From: Chromohalobacter canadensis | GTDB lineage: Bacteria > Pseudomonadota > Gammaproteobacteria > Pseudomonadales > Halomonadaceae | Direction: 5' to 3' | Assembly: GCF_029544075.1 (NCBI RefSeq) | Contig: NZ_JAJQJH010000002.1 | Location: 372,001-436,000 of the forward strand | DNA: 64,000 nt | Shown here: positions 8,394-17,840 of the stretch, piece by piece | Position numbering within the stretch: position 1 is the stretch's first letter | How the letters are laid out: each line of letters starts with the position of its first letter | The notes under the pieces: model-generated | What the model was told of the DNA's origin: nothing | The model's input: the letters and a program-made list of their open reading frames with translations, nothing else | The model's database searches: none | Program-made: the position numbers and the translations under genes

Positions 8394-10352
8394 ATGACGC
8401 TTATGAAGCTGTTCGATGAGATTCCTGCCGAACGTCCGGCCACGCCGTTGCTCGACTCGCTCGAGTCCCCGGCGGCGTTACACGATTTCAATACGGCGCA
8501 GTTGCGAGAACTGGCCGACGAGCTGCGTGCTTACCTGCTCTATAGTGTCGGCTGTACCGGCGGCCACTTCGGCGCGGGGCTTGGCGTGGTCGAGTTGACC
8601 GTCGCCTTGCACCATATTCTCGACACTCCGTATGACCGCCTGGTCTGGGATGTCGGCCATCAAGCCTATCCGCACAAGATCCTCACCGGGCGCCGTGAGC
8701 AGATGTCGACCATCCGCCAGTTCGGCGGGCTGGCGGCGTTCCCCAAGCGCGATGAGTCGCCCTACGACACCTTCGGTGTCGGCCACTCGAGCACCTCGAT
8801 CTCCGCAGCGCTGGGCATGGCGCTGGCGGCGCGGACCAAGGGCGAGAAGCGCCGCGTCTGTGCGGTGATCGGTGACGGTGCCTTGAGTGCCGGCATGTCG
8901 TTCGAAGCGCTGGCGCATGCCGGGCATGTCGATGCCAACATGCTGGTGATTCTCAACGACAATGAGATGTCGATTTCCGAGAACGTCGGCGGTATGGCCA
9001 GTTATCTGGCACGCATCCTGGTCAGCAAGCCGTATACGGTGATGCGCGAGAACAGCAAGCGCGTGCTTTCGCATCTACCGGGTGCGCTGGAATTGGCGCG
9101 CCGCACCGAAGAGCACGTCAAGGGCATGGTCAGCCCGGCGACCTTGTTCGAGGAGATGGGCTTCAATTATATCGGCCCCATCGACGGCCACGACTTGCCG
9201 ACTCTGGTGCAGACGCTCGGCAGTATGACGAACCTCGAAGGGCCGCAGTTCCTGCATATCAAGACCTGCAAGGGGCGCGGCTTTCGCCCTGCCGAGGCCG
9301 ATCCGATCGGCTACCATGCCATCACCAAACTCGAAAAAACCGCCAGCGAGCCGCCGCCCAAGAAAGAGCCGCGCTCGCCCAACGAGACCGAGCCTGAAGC
9401 CAAGCCCAAGCCCAAGCCCCGCAAATATTGCAATGTCTTCGGCGAGTGGCTCTGCGACATGGCGGCGGCGGATGCGCGCCTGATCGGCATCACGCCAGCG
9501 ATGCGCGAAGGTTCCGACCTGATTCGCTTCTCGCGCGAGTATCCCGAGCGTTACTACGACGTGGCGATCGCCGAGCAGCACGCGGTGACGCTGGCGGCGG
9601 GCATGGCGTGCGAGGGCATGAAGCCCGTGGTGGCGATCTATTCGACCTTTCTGCAGCGCGGCTATGACCAGTTGATCCACGACGTGGCGGTGCAGGCGCT
9701 CGATGTCACCTTCGCCATCGACCGCGCGGGCGTGGTCGGCGAAGACGGCCCCACGCACCATGGCGCGCTGGATCTCGCTTACCTGCGCTGCATCCCGGGC
9801 ATGGTGGTGTTGGCACCTGCCGATGAAGCCGAGTGCCGCGCCATGCTGAGTGCCGCCTATCATCACGAAGGCCCAGCAGCGGTGCGGTATCCGCGCGGCA
9901 CCGGCCCCGGCACTCAGGTGGCATCAAACCTGGAGCCGCTGCCCATCGGCGAGGCCGAGACACGGCGTACCGGCGCGCAGGGCGGCGTGGCGCTGCTGGC
10001 GTTCGGCAGCATGAACGGTCCCGCTGCCGAGGTTGCCGAAAACCTCGATGCCACGCACCTCAATATGCGCAGCGTGAAACCGCTGGACCGTGACGCGATA
10101 CTTGCGGCGGCGCGCCGACATCGGCTGCTGGTAACGCTCGAGGAAAATGTCGTCGCCGGGGGCGCGGGGAGCGGCGTCAATGAACTCTTGGCTGCCGAGG
10201 GTGTCCAGGTCGAGGTATTGAATCTTGGTCTGCCGGATGCCTTCGTCGAGCATGGCAAGCCTGCCGAATTGCTGACGGCGTGCGGTCTCGACGCCGAGGG
10301 CATCGAGACCGCGGTGCGCCGGCGCTGGGGAGCGCCACTCCAAAATGACTAA
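8394..10352 (+). CDS. dxs: 1-deoxy-D-xylulose-5-phosphate synthase
   Basis: Thiamine-diphosphate enzyme that joins pyruvate and glyceraldehyde 3-phosphate, the entry step of the MEP isoprenoid pathway. The thiamine motif [14 protein letters not shown] followed by NDNEMSIS lies in the N-terminal domain. The pyrimidine-domain sequence [17 protein letters not shown] holds the catalytic glutamate. At 652 residues it is longer than the E. coli enzyme (620), mainly because of a charged Pro/Lys/Glu linker at about residues 312-343. There is no clear ribosome site; an in-frame ATG at 8403 (MKLFDEIP) is equally plausible. It is 10 bases after ispA. Confidence 0.96.
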   Translation: MTLMKLFDEIPAERPATPLLDSLESPAALHDFNTAQLRELADELRAYLLYSVGCTGGHFGAGLGVVELTVALHHILDTPYDRLVWDVGHQAYPHKILTGRREQMSTIRQFGGLAAFPKRDESPYDTFGVGHSSTSISAALGMALAARTKGEKRRVCAVIGDGALSAGMSFEALAHAGHVDANMLVILNDNEMSISENVGGMASYLARILVSKPYTVMRENSKRVLSHLPGALELARRTEEHVKGMVSPATLFEEMGFNYIGPIDGHDLPTLVQTLGSMTNLEGPQFLHIKTCKGRGFRPAEADPIGYHAITKLEKTASEPPPKKEPRSPNETEPEAKPKPKPRKYCNVFGEWLCDMAAADARLIGITPAMREGSDLIRFSREYPERYYDVAIAEQHAVTLAAGMACEGMKPVVAIYSTFLQRGYDQLIHDVAVQALDVTFAIDRAGVVGEDGPTHHGALDLAYLRCIPGMVVLAPADEAECRAMLSAAYHHEGPAAVRYPRGTGPGTQVASNLEPLPIGEAETRRTGAQGGVALLAFGSMNGPAAEVAENLDATHLNMRSVKPLDRDAILAAARRHRLLVTLEENVVAGGAGSGVNELLAAEGVQVEVLNLGLPDAFVEHGKPAELLTACGLDAEGIETAVRRRWGAPLQND

Positions 10353-10377
10353 CATTTAGCGACAAGACGGAAACTTC

Positions 10378-11154
10378 ATGCTGATCGCCATTTTGATTGG
10401 GGCCGGGCTCGGCTTCATGTTCGGTAAATTGCCGGGACTGATTATCGGTGCCTTGTTGGGGTATTGGGTCGCGCGGCGTCTGGTACGCCGCGTGGTCGTC
10501 TCCAAGCTATCGCAAATGCAGGGGCAGTTCCTCGACTCAACGTTCGCGGTCATGGGGTGCGTCTGCAAGGCGGATGGCCACGTCAGCGGTGACGAGCTGC
10601 GTGTCGTCGAAACGCTTTTTGGGCGTTTACGATTGAGTGAGGCGCAGCGCGAGCGCGCGAAGGCGGCCTTCGAACGCGGCAAAGCCGACGATTTCGACCT
10701 CGACGCTGAGCTGGCCACGGTGCGGCGAGTAACCGGCGGGCAGCGCGCGCTGTTGCAGGTGTTCCTGCAAGTCCAGCTCTCGGCCATCGCCGCCGATGGC
10801 GAATTGCATCCCGCCGAGCATGAAATGCTACTGCGCGTGGCGCGCGGATTGGGATGCAGCGAAGCCGAGATCGAACAGATCGAGGCCATGCTGCGTGGCG
10901 GTCAACAGCAGGCGGGCGGTGGCGCGACATCGCAGCAGGCGTTGACCGATGCCTACCGAGTGCTCGGTGTGGAATCCGATGCCAGCGATGCCGAACTCAA
11001 GCGGGCCTATCGCCGCCTGATGAGCCAGAACCACCCGGACAAGCTCGCCGGCAAGGGCTTGCCCGAGAGCATGCGCGAAATGGCCGAGACCCGTACCCAG
11101 GAAATCTCCAACGCCTACGATTTGATCAAGAAGTCTCGCGAAGCGAACGCCTGA
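10378..11154 (+). CDS. djlA: DnaJ-like membrane co-chaperone DjlA
   Basis: A 258-residue type III DnaJ protein. Residues 1-30 form a glycine-rich membrane anchor (LIAILIGAGLGFMFG), the middle is a TerB-like helical domain, and the last 70 residues are a J domain with the HPD motif in QNHPDKLAGKG that stimulates DnaK. In E. coli DjlA affects capsule signalling through Rcs. The gene follows dxs by 25 bases and may share its transcript. Confidence 0.92.
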   Translation: MLIAILIGAGLGFMFGKLPGLIIGALLGYWVARRLVRRVVVSKLSQMQGQFLDSTFAVMGCVCKADGHVSGDELRVVETLFGRLRLSEAQRERAKAAFERGKADDFDLDAELATVRRVTGGQRALLQVFLQVQLSAIAADGELHPAEHEMLLRVARGLGCSEAEIEQIEAMLRGGQQQAGGGATSQQALTDAYRVLGVESDASDAELKRAYRRLMSQNHPDKLAGKGLPESMREMAETRTQEISNAYDLIKKSREANA

Positions 11155-11251
11155 CCAGCGCATCAGCCTGGCGGTGCGTTGACAGGTGCCCCGAGCGTCG
11201 GTAACTCTGAAAGGTGTCATCGCCTGCACGGCGCAACACCGGGAGACGTGG

Positions 11252-11854
11252 ATGCCCGCGAGATTGCAAGTGTACCGCGCCATGGCACGCGTGCTGGGCG
11301 TATTCGACTCCCTGGGATGGCGCGTGGGTTACCGTTATGGTGATCGCCAGTTGTTGGAGAAGGTGATCCTCCCGGCGCTGGCCAGGGAAGTCGGCGTCGG
11401 TCATGTACTGCTCGTCGGCTGCGCCTGGTATACGCGCGATTATCCCGATCTCTTCCCTGTAAGCCGCGTGACCACCTTGGACGTCGATCCAGCCAAATCG
11501 CCCTTCGGCGCTGAGCGCCATATCGTCGCTGACATGATCGCGTTGGCAGCGCATTTACCGCCCGAAAGCCTGGATGCCGTGGTTTGCAACGGTGTGCTGG
11601 GCTGGGGATTGGATGCCCCCGGCGATATCGACACTGCCTTTGCCTCGACGGTGGCCTGCCTGCGACCCGGCGGACGGCTCCTGCTGGGCTGGAACGATAT
11701 CCCTCCCTACAACGCCGTGCCTCCGGATGCCGTGACGGCGCTCGAGGACTTGTACCCGCGCGCGATTCCTGGGCTCGATCAGCATAGCCTGGTCGCGCTG
11801 GAGCGCAATCAGCACTGCTACCAGGCCTTTCAGAAGCCGGAGGTAAGGTCATGA
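11252..11854 (+). CDS. SAM-dependent methyltransferase-like protein
   Basis: A 200-residue cytoplasmic protein with the outline of a class I methyltransferase: a first strand and loop (VLLVGCAWYTRDYPDLF), an acidic residue ending strand two (TLDVDPAK), DAVVCNGVLGWGLD as motif IV, and LRPGGRLLLGWND as the post-motif. The usual GxGxG loop is not conserved, so activity is uncertain. ATG 11252 is chosen because GGGAGA stands just before it; an upstream start at 11186 has no such support. The hydrolase gene begins 13 bases downstream. Confidence 0.6.
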   Translation: MPARLQVYRAMARVLGVFDSLGWRVGYRYGDRQLLEKVILPALAREVGVGHVLLVGCAWYTRDYPDLFPVSRVTTLDVDPAKSPFGAERHIVADMIALAAHLPPESLDAVVCNGVLGWGLDAPGDIDTAFASTVACLRPGGRLLLGWNDIPPYNAVPPDAVTALEDLYPRAIPGLDQHSLVALERNQHCYQAFQKPEVRS

Positions 11855-11867
11855 GCCGCGCCGTAGG

Positions 11868-12857
11868 GTGGCCCTGATGCTGATCGTGATCGTGGTCTGG
11901 TGCATGTTACTCGGTGTGCTGTTTGTCGCGGCGTGTCTCTGGGGGCTGCGACGCATGACGCGTGACCTGGCCCGTGAGGCCGAAGCCCGATTACCGCCTT
12001 GCGGCGGCTTCATCGATACCTCCGGCGGGCGCTTGCATTACGTCGATGTCGGTCAGGGGCCGCCGCTGGTCATGATCCATGGCCTGGGCGGCCAGCTGCA
12101 GCATTTCACCTATGCCTTGATCGAGGCACTGGGCAATGATTTTCGCGTCATTGCCATCGACCGGCCGGGGTCGGGGTATTCCGACGCCACCGACAACGAG
12201 CGTTCCCGCTTGCCTTGCCAGGCGCGCGTCGTGCACGAGGCCTGGAGGGCGCTGGGGGTCGAGCGGCCACTCGTGGTGGGCCATTCGATGGGCGGTGCGG
12301 TGGCCCTGACGCTAGCGCTGGAGTATCCCGAGGAGGTCGCGGGGTTGGCATTGCTCGCGCCCCTGGTGGCGCAGGTATCGGATGTGCCACCGGCGATGCG
12401 TCTGTTGGCGATTCGCTCGCCCCGCTGGCGGCGCTGGATGGCCGAGACGCTCGCCATTCCCCTGACGCGCGTGACCTCGCGGCAAGCATTGGCGCAGGTG
12501 TTCGCGCCGGAGGCGGTCCCTGCGGATTACGCCATGCGTGGCGGCGGGAGCTTGGCATTGCGTCCCCAAGCCTTCCATGCGGCCTCCACCGACCTGGCCA
12601 TGCTTGAGCACGAATTGCCCCGGCAGGTGCCGCGCTATGCGGCGCTGGGAGTGCCGCTAGGCGTCATGTTCGGCGCGCACGACCGGATTCTCGAGCCAGC
12701 GTTGCATATCGAAACGCTGCAGCGTCAATACCCCGATATGTTCGTGCATGTGGAGCCCGAGGCAGGGCACATGCTGCCCATCATGCGGTCTGAGGCAACG
12801 GCGGCGTTCATTCGGCGCATGGCGGCACGGGCCTGGCCTTCCTCCTTGATCTCCTGA
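11868..12857 (+). CDS. membrane-anchored alpha/beta hydrolase
   Basis: A 329-residue alpha/beta-fold hydrolase with an N-terminal membrane segment (residues 4-27), so probably inner-membrane bound. The oxyanion region is VMIHGLGGQLQHF, the nucleophile elbow is GHSMGGAVAL near residue 138, the acid is likely the Asp in FGAHDRILEP, and the catalytic histidine is in EAGHMLP near the C-terminus. The substrate cannot be named. It starts at GTG 11868, or at ATG 11877 three codons later, directly after the methyltransferase-like gene, and probably shares its transcript. Confidence 0.8.
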   Translation: MALMLIVIVVWCMLLGVLFVAACLWGLRRMTRDLAREAEARLPPCGGFIDTSGGRLHYVDVGQGPPLVMIHGLGGQLQHFTYALIEALGNDFRVIAIDRPGSGYSDATDNERSRLPCQARVVHEAWRALGVERPLVVGHSMGGAVALTLALEYPEEVAGLALLAPLVAQVSDVPPAMRLLAIRSPRWRRWMAETLAIPLTRVTSRQALAQVFAPEAVPADYAMRGGGSLALRPQAFHAASTDLAMLEHELPRQVPRYAALGVPLGVMFGAHDRILEPALHIETLQRQYPDMFVHVEPEAGHMLPIMRSEATAAFIRRMAARAWPSSLIS

Positions 12858-12866
12858 TAGAGCCCT

Positions 12867-13478
12867 TCAGGCTTCCACCCCCGCCCAAAAGACGGCCCAG
12901 GCCCCCTCCAGACGTCGTTCGAACGTATCGGCATCGTAGTAGAAGTTCTCGGCGAACAGGCCATCCATCAGGCAGTAGAAGGCGGCGATGAACTGCGCCT
13001 CGGGCAGTGCGCGTAGTTCGCCAGCTTGGCGGCCATCTTCGAAAAGTACGTGTAGATAGGCGTTGATGCGCCGCTCGTTGTCATTCGAGATGGCGGCGAC
13101 TTGGGTGGCGACGTCCGTGGGCGGAAAGAGCAGGTAGCGCTTATAGAATACGCCCTGATGCTCGCGGCGGATGAAGGTGGCGCACGAGCGAATGAGCCGC
13201 TCGAGGCGTTCACGCGTGGGCAAGTCGTGGGAACGTGTCAGGCTGTCGTCGATGAGCGCGACGATGCCGCTTTCGACCTCCTCGAAGATCGCCAGGAAGA
13301 GCGCCGCCTTGTTGGGGAAGTGGTTGTAGATAGACGGCTTCTTGATGCCCGTTTCGGCGGCGATTTGCGCCAGGCTGGTGCCTTCGTAGCCGTGCTGGGC
13401 GAACAAGGCGAGGCCGGTTTGTTTGAGTTTGTCGCGGGTATGCACTGAACGTCCCTGGGCCTGCGTGAATATGCTCAT
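12867..13478 (-). CDS. TetR-family transcriptional regulator
   Basis: A 203-residue repressor. The helix-turn-helix at about residues 15-60 is typical (ALFAQHGYEGTSLAQIAAETGIKKPSIYNHFPNK). The rest is the ligand domain. It is divergent from two SMR pump genes with a 16-bp palindrome between them. By analogy with QacR- and TetR-type control, it probably represses the pumps and itself until a cationic ligand binds. This link is inferred from position. Confidence 0.88.
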   Translation of the reverse strand: MSIFTQAQGRSVHTRDKLKQTGLALFAQHGYEGTSLAQIAAETGIKKPSIYNHFPNKAALFLAIFEEVESGIVALIDDSLTRSHDLPTRERLERLIRSCATFIRREHQGVFYKRYLLFPPTDVATQVAAISNDNERRINAYLHVLFEDGRQAGELRALPEAQFIAAFYCLMDGLFAENFYYDADTFERRLEGAWAVFWAGVEA

Positions 13479-13525
13479 GATCGCGGCTTGCGCGCATGAT
13501 TGCCAAGTCGTGTCGTCAACTCTAT

Positions 13526-13541
13526 ACTAACGACCGTTAGT
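13526..13541. promoter_or_regulatory. palindromic operator, probable TetR site
   Basis: ACTAACGACCGTTAGT is an inverted repeat (ACTAACG-AC-CGTTAGT) 47 bases before the regulator start and 69 before the first SMR start. Palindromes of this size and place are typical TetR-family operators. Confidence 0.65.
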
Positions 13542-13610
13542 TAGTTTTGGCGATCTTGGCGTGAGACGTGTTACGAAAAGTGCGAGGCGCAGTTGATCAA
13601 GGAGGACAGG

Positions 13611-13985
13611 ATGGCAATACGTTGGTTGATTCTACCGCTGGCAGCGGTGGCCGAAGTCGGTTGGGCGACGGGGTTGAAACTCGCCAGTAGCCCTCTTGAA
13701 TGGCTGGCGACCGTGATCGTGGCTGCCATGAGCTTACTGCTGGCGGTACGTGCTGTGCGCTTTCTGCCGGCCAGTACCGTGTACACGGTCTTCGTGGGCC
13801 TGGGCGCGGCGGGCACGGTACTGGCCGATGCCTGGCTATTCGGTACGCATTTCTCGTGGCCATCGCTGGCGTGTATTGGCCTGATCCTGATTGGCGTCAT
13901 CGGTTTGCAGCAGTTTGCCGGCGAGCCCAAGGCCGGTCGGGCGAATCACGACGCTGAACGGCAGCGCGAAGGAGTGTCCTCATGA
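13611..13985 (+). CDS. SMR-family efflux pump subunit (first of pair)
   Basis: A 124-residue small multidrug resistance protein with four membrane helices. The essential glutamate lies in AAVAEVGWATGLKLA in helix 1. This wording resembles the SugE/Gdx guanidinium exporters rather than EmrE. AAGGAGG ends a few bases before ATG 13611, which decides against the earlier ATG at 13593. The hydrophilic C-terminal tail (about 20 residues) is longer than usual. It overlaps the second SMR gene by four bases, so the two probably make a paired (heteromeric) pump. Confidence 0.85.
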   Translation: MAIRWLILPLAAVAEVGWATGLKLASSPLEWLATVIVAAMSLLLAVRAVRFLPASTVYTVFVGLGAAGTVLADAWLFGTHFSWPSLACIGLILIGVIGLQQFAGEPKAGRANHDAERQREGVSS

Positions 13986-14302
13986 CGTGGCATTGGTTGG
14001 CGCTACTCGGAGCGGGGGTTTTTGAGGTGCTCGGCGTGGTGGGGTTTGCCCGCGTCAGCCATGGGCGCGCGCTAGCTGGCGGTGTGCTCATGACGTTGGG
14101 ATTCGGCACGGCACTCGGGTTTTTGGCACTGGCTATGCGCGGTATCGACTTGGGCATTGCCTATGCCGTGTTCACTGGCATCGGTACCGTCTGCGGCACT
14201 TTGCTGGGGATGCTATACTGGGGGGAATCACGCCATCCCCTGCGAATCGCCTTTACCGCACTGATTGTTCTGGGTGTAGTGGGGCTCAAGCTGTTGGCTT
14301 GA
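13982..14302 (+). CDS. SMR-family efflux pump subunit (second of pair)
   Basis: A 106-residue four-helix SMR protein. The membrane glutamate is in GAGVFEVLGVVGFARV, followed by GIDLGIAYAVFTGIGTVCG and the closing GVVGLKLLA. Translation is coupled through the ATGA overlap with the first subunit. Paired SMR proteins such as YkkC/YkkD and other Gdx-type heterodimers export guanidinium or quaternary cations, and substrate assignment here is inference. Confidence 0.85.
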   Translation: MTWHWLALLGAGVFEVLGVVGFARVSHGRALAGGVLMTLGFGTALGFLALAMRGIDLGIAYAVFTGIGTVCGTLLGMLYWGESRHPLRIAFTALIVLGVVGLKLLA

Positions 14303-14331
14303 GTATGGCGTTTTCTATCCGACCCATAGTC

Positions 14332-14361
14332 CAAGACTATAAGTGCGATAGCAAGACTATA
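14332..14361 (+). repeat. 10-bp direct repeat CAAGACTATA
   Basis: CAAGACTATA occurs at 14332-14341 and again at 14352-14361, exactly 20 bases apart, about two helical turns. The pair precedes the exported-protein gene by about 65 bases. Such spacing suits a dimeric activator such as an OmpR-type response regulator (inference). Confidence 0.45.
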
Positions 14362-14425
14362 GTAGGATAATGTTTAGCGGGCTAATAGAATGTGTCGTGT
14401 TCACTCACGACAAGGAGACATTCCC

Positions 14426-14743
14426 ATGGCACGTTCAATCACTGCTATTGCACTACTGGCCGCCGCCCTGCCGCTGGCCGCCCAAGCCAGCACGGCTTCT
14501 CAACAAGCCGCCGCCGTGAATCACGAGCCGCTGCAAGTGGCATCTCAAACGACGACTGAGCCGGGCATGCGCCACGCTGATGCGGCAGACTATCGCGACG
14601 CCGGCATGAGTGTCGCCATGGCGGACAGCCAGCGCGCCGTCAATGAGGATGCTCGCGACGCCGATCAAGCCGAGGACAAGCGTAGCTGGTTGGAGATCCT
14701 TTCCGACAACAATCGCCATCTTGGCGCACCCGCCGGCTGGTAA
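14426..14743 (+). CDS. small exported protein of unknown function
   Basis: A 105-residue protein with a clear signal peptide (MARSITAIALLAAALPLAAQA, cleavage after AQA). The mature part is about 84 residues, hydrophilic, acidic, rich in Ala, Asp and Gln, and without cysteine or recognised domain. The ATG at 14426 follows AAGGAGA at a good distance. It has its own promoter region with the paired AAGACTAT elements, so it is probably regulated alone. A periplasmic stress or envelope role is possible but unproven. Confidence 0.6.
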   Translation: MARSITAIALLAAALPLAAQASTASQQAAAVNHEPLQVASQTTTEPGMRHADAADYRDAGMSVAMADSQRAVNEDARDADQAEDKRSWLEILSDNNRHLGAPAGW

Positions 14744-14809
14744 GCAGGACGTGTGATACGACTTGCGCGTTGCTTGAGTGTATCGGCGGATGGGCGCCGG
14801 TAGACGGTG

Positions 14810-14833
14810 CGTGCCCGCCGAGCGGCGGACACG
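14810..14833. terminator. hairpin between convergent genes
   Basis: CGTGCCCGCCG and CGGCGGACACG pair over 11 positions with one G-U and a two-base loop. The hairpin lies just beyond the stop of the tsx-like gene and after the exported-protein gene. It lacks a long T-run. Confidence 0.5.
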
Positions 14834-14840
14834 CAAGCGG

Positions 14841-15701
14841 TCAGAACTTGTAGTTGATGCTGAAGTAATGACCGGGGCCGGAGGTGTCCTGGCGGACGCC
14901 GGAAGCATCGGTGTCGTCGCGGTAGAAAGCCATGTTGTTGTAGAGCTTCAGGCCATACCCGATGGCGAAGCGATCGGTGTGATAGTAAAGGCCGTTGAAC
15001 CACTCCAGACTGTTGCTGCTGCGTCCTGCCTGTTCGGCGACGGTATCGGCACCGAATTTATAGTCGATATACCCCTGGTAGGAAAAATAGCTGCCATTGG
15101 AGAAGGTGTAGAACGGTTTGAACCAGTTGGTGGAGGCCATGAAACCGTCCCACGAACTCTCATCCGGGCCGCCGTAGTTCTCGCGCACATAGCGCGCGGT
15201 AAGGTTGAGACCGATCTCGCCGAACCAAGGTACCTCGACGTCTGACCCCAGGCCGACGTAGTGCTCCCATAGACCGCCGCCGGGACCGTTGTCGCCGATC
15301 GTCGTGACGGTGGCGATGTACCATTCCTTGACCGGGCCCACCGAGAGGTCGCGGCCGCTCATGGCGTCCAGCGAGAAGCGTGGCGCGAGCTTGATGAACA
15401 CGTTGTCGCCGCCGCTCTGGTCGTCGCTGCCGTCGTCGAGGGCATCGAACATGTCGACATAGCCGTACAGGTCGACGATGCCCGAACGCCCGCCGAACTC
15501 CATCTCCACATAGGTATCCTGAGCGTTGCGAAACGGCAGGCGGTTGTCTTCACTATGCATTAGATTGAAGGTCAACCACAGGTTGTCGTCTTCGTGAATG
15601 CCTTCTGAATAATCCGCCGCCATGGCGGGAGTAGCACCTACCATCGTGGCCAAGCACGAAGCCCCAACCCACTTGCTTATTGTGATCTTGTTCATGGTCA
15701 T
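14841..15701 (-). CDS. Tsx-like nucleoside-specific outer-membrane channel
   Basis: A 286-residue outer-membrane beta-barrel of the Tsx family, which lets nucleosides cross the outer membrane. It has a signal peptide ending PAMA and then the mature start ADYSEGIHEDDNLWLTFN. Family features include FGGRSGIVDLYGYVDMF and the closing GPGHYFSINYKF, with a terminal phenylalanine for barrel assembly. It lies 48 bases downstream of nupC on the same strand, which supports a two-gene nucleoside uptake operon. Confidence 0.88.
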   Translation of the reverse strand: MTMNKITISKWVGASCLATMVGATPAMAADYSEGIHEDDNLWLTFNLMHSEDNRLPFRNAQDTYVEMEFGGRSGIVDLYGYVDMFDALDDGSDDQSGGDNVFIKLAPRFSLDAMSGRDLSVGPVKEWYIATVTTIGDNGPGGGLWEHYVGLGSDVEVPWFGEIGLNLTARYVRENYGGPDESSWDGFMASTNWFKPFYTFSNGSYFSYQGYIDYKFGADTVAEQAGRSSNSLEWFNGLYYHTDRFAIGYGLKLYNNMAFYRDDTDASGVRQDTSGPGHYFSINYKF

Positions 15702-15749
15702 TCATCCCATCTTTACGTTTTGTACGTTGCGGTCGAGATACGTTCAGTG

Positions 15750-17012
15750 TTACGCCAAGCTAATGAAAAGCCCTGCAATGGTGGCCGACATCAGGTTGGA
15801 AAGTGTCCCGGCGAGCACGGCCTTGAGGCCGTAGCGGGCGATTTCCTGGCGGCGATTGGGCGCCATGAGGCCGAGCCCGCCGAGCAGAATGGCGATCGAG
15901 GACAGGTTGGCGAAGCCGCAAAGCGCGAAGGACAGCACGGCGGCGGTATGCTTGGACATGGCCTCGCCGGTGGCGGCCACGACGGTGTCGCCGGAGATGT
16001 ACGGGGCCAGGTTGATGAAGGCGACGAACTCGTTGACGACGATCTTCTGACCGATGAACGAGCCGGCCAGCGTGGCCTCACTCCAGGGAATGCCCAGCAG
16101 AAAGGCCAGCGGTGCGAAGAGCCAGCCGAGGATCATTTCCAGACTCAGCGAGTCCATGCCGAACCAGCCGCCTACGCCGCCGAGGATGCCGTTGATCAGT
16201 GCGATCAGACCGATGAATGCCAGCAGCATGGCGCCGACGTTGGCCGCCAGCATCATGCCTGAGGTGGCGCCGGTGGCGGCGGCATCGAGCACGTTGGCGG
16301 GCTTTTCATCTTCTTCGATCTTTTCTTCGGCGCGCGAGATGCTGTCATCGGGCGTTTCGGTTTCCGGCATCAACAGCTTGGCGAACAGCAAGCCGCCTGG
16401 CGCCGCCATGAAGGAGGCCGCGATCAGGTATTCCATCGGAATGCCCAGGCTCGCGTAACCTGCGAGCACCGAACCCGCGACCGAGGCTAGCCCACCGCAC
16501 ATGACCGCAAATAGCTCGGAGCGCGTCATGGAGGCGATGAAGGGGCGCACCACTAGGGGCGCTTCGGTCTGTCCGACGAAGATGTTCGCCGTGGCCGACA
16601 TCGATTCGGTGCGTGAGGTGCCCAGTACGCGCTGGAGCGCGCCCCCCAACAGGCGGATGATCCACTGCATGATCTTCAGGTGGTAGAGCACGGCGATCAG
16701 CGACGAGAAGAAGATGATGACCGGGAGTACCTTGAAGGCGAAGACGAACCCGACGCTCTCCGGGTCGGCTAGGTCGCCGAACAGGAAGTCGATACCGTCA
16801 TTGGCATAGACGATGACCTGGCTGACCCCCTCCGAGATCGTGGCCAGAACGGCTTGTCCGAAAGGAATGTAAAGCACGAAGGCGCCGATGGCAGCTTGAA
16901 TGGCGAAGGCACCGCCAACCGTGCGCAGCCGAATCGACTTGCGGCTAGAGGAAAACAGTACAGCGATAAGGATCAGTGTCGCCATCCCTACCAGGCTCAT
17001 GATAGCGGTCAT
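15750..17012 (-). CDS. nupC: NupC-type concentrative nucleoside transporter
   Basis: A 420-residue inner-membrane cation/nucleoside symporter of the CNT family. Family motifs are visible: [21 protein letters not shown] in the middle, [23 protein letters not shown] after it, and [14 protein letters not shown] followed by [19 protein letters not shown] towards the C-terminus. With the Tsx-like channel downstream it forms a complete route across both membranes. The 300-bp upstream region contains AT-rich sequence suited to a promoter. Confidence 0.95.
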   Translation of the reverse strand: MTAIMSLVGMATLILIAVLFSSSRKSIRLRTVGGAFAIQAAIGAFVLYIPFGQAVLATISEGVSQVIVYANDGIDFLFGDLADPESVGFVFAFKVLPVIIFFSSLIAVLYHLKIMQWIIRLLGGALQRVLGTSRTESMSATANIFVGQTEAPLVVRPFIASMTRSELFAVMCGGLASVAGSVLAGYASLGIPMEYLIAASFMAAPGGLLFAKLLMPETETPDDSISRAEEKIEEDEKPANVLDAAATGATSGMMLAANVGAMLLAFIGLIALINGILGGVGGWFGMDSLSLEMILGWLFAPLAFLLGIPWSEATLAGSFIGQKIVVNEFVAFINLAPYISGDTVVAATGEAMSKHTAAVLSFALCGFANLSSIAILLGGLGLMAPNRRQEIARYGLKAVLAGTLSNLMSATIAGLFISLA

Positions 17013-17326
17013 ATCAGCATCCTGATGACGTTCGATTGTGGGTTGTTATACAGGGAACGGCATACGCCAGCATGTGGCTTGTCGTTTTGTTATTAGAGTC
17101 ACAGTAATGTGCTATTAAAATAACACCAGCTGCTCGATGTCAACGTCCTGGCGGGACTTAGCGGGCCGATAAACAAGATCATCGGCGATTTGTTCTACAC
17201 TTCACATTTCCATGTGTGAACGTATTCAAGACAGAAAGACAGTTCAGGAACCGAGAAAGGGTGGCCTGGATAGGGTGGGCCGCCTACGCTGACAGGCTCG
17301 TTCCATCCCTCCTGAGGAGTTCCATC
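17013..17326. other. divergent control region of nupC and YetF-like gene
   Basis: These 314 bases hold promoters for two divergent genes. GTTATT and AATAAC flank an AT-rich block around 17090-17130 near nupC. TTCACA at 17201 and TGTGAA at 17215 form an inverted repeat, and GCCGAT/ATCGGC pair at 17165-17186. Any of these could be operators; none matches a site I can name with confidence. Confidence 0.35.
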
Positions 17327-17833
17327 ATGCATCCGGTCGCACACACGATCGTCGTTGGTATCATCAGTTATGTGGTCCTGATCGTCGTGATCCGACTTTC
17401 CGGCAAGCGCACGTTGTCGAAGTGGAACGCCTTCGACTTCGTGGTCACCATCGCGCTGGGGTCGACGCTTTCCACGGCGCTGGTCTCGACGCAGGTGTCG
17501 CTGGCGCAGAGTCTCACGGCGTTTACTATCATCGTGCTGTTGCAGTTCGCCATCACGTTCTCCTCGGTGCGCTCGCCACGGGTCAAGAACTTGGTCAAGT
17601 CGCAGCCGACATTGCTGCTGTACGCGGGCGAATATCGCCATGCAGCGATGCGTCAGGAACGTGTGGTCGAAGCCGAGGTCATGGCGGCTATCCGGGAAAA
17701 CGGCATCGCCGACGTTGAACGGGTGTATGCGGTGGTGCTGGAGACCGACGGCACCTTTAGTGTCATTCCCGAGGCTGGCAAGAGCGACTCGGCGCTTGAT
17801 GGCGTTGCGGGCATGCCATCGTCGAAGGGGTAG
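17327..17833 (+). CDS. YetF/DUF421 family membrane protein
   Basis: A 168-residue protein with three N-terminal membrane segments followed by a small soluble domain, the arrangement of the YetF (DUF421) family. Family sequence is seen in RLSGKRTLSKWNAFDFVVTIALGS and in QPTLLLYAGEYRHAAMRQERV. The biochemical role is unknown. GAGGAG a few bases before ATG 17327 selects this start over the ORF opening at 17216. It converges with the ABC exporter gene, seven bases between stops. Confidence 0.8.
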   Translation: MHPVAHTIVVGIISYVVLIVVIRLSGKRTLSKWNAFDFVVTIALGSTLSTALVSTQVSLAQSLTAFTIIVLLQFAITFSSVRSPRVKNLVKSQPTLLLYAGEYRHAAMRQERVVEAEVMAAIRENGIADVERVYAVVLETDGTFSVIPEAGKSDSALDGVAGMPSSKG

Positions 17834-17840
17834 CGAAGAC

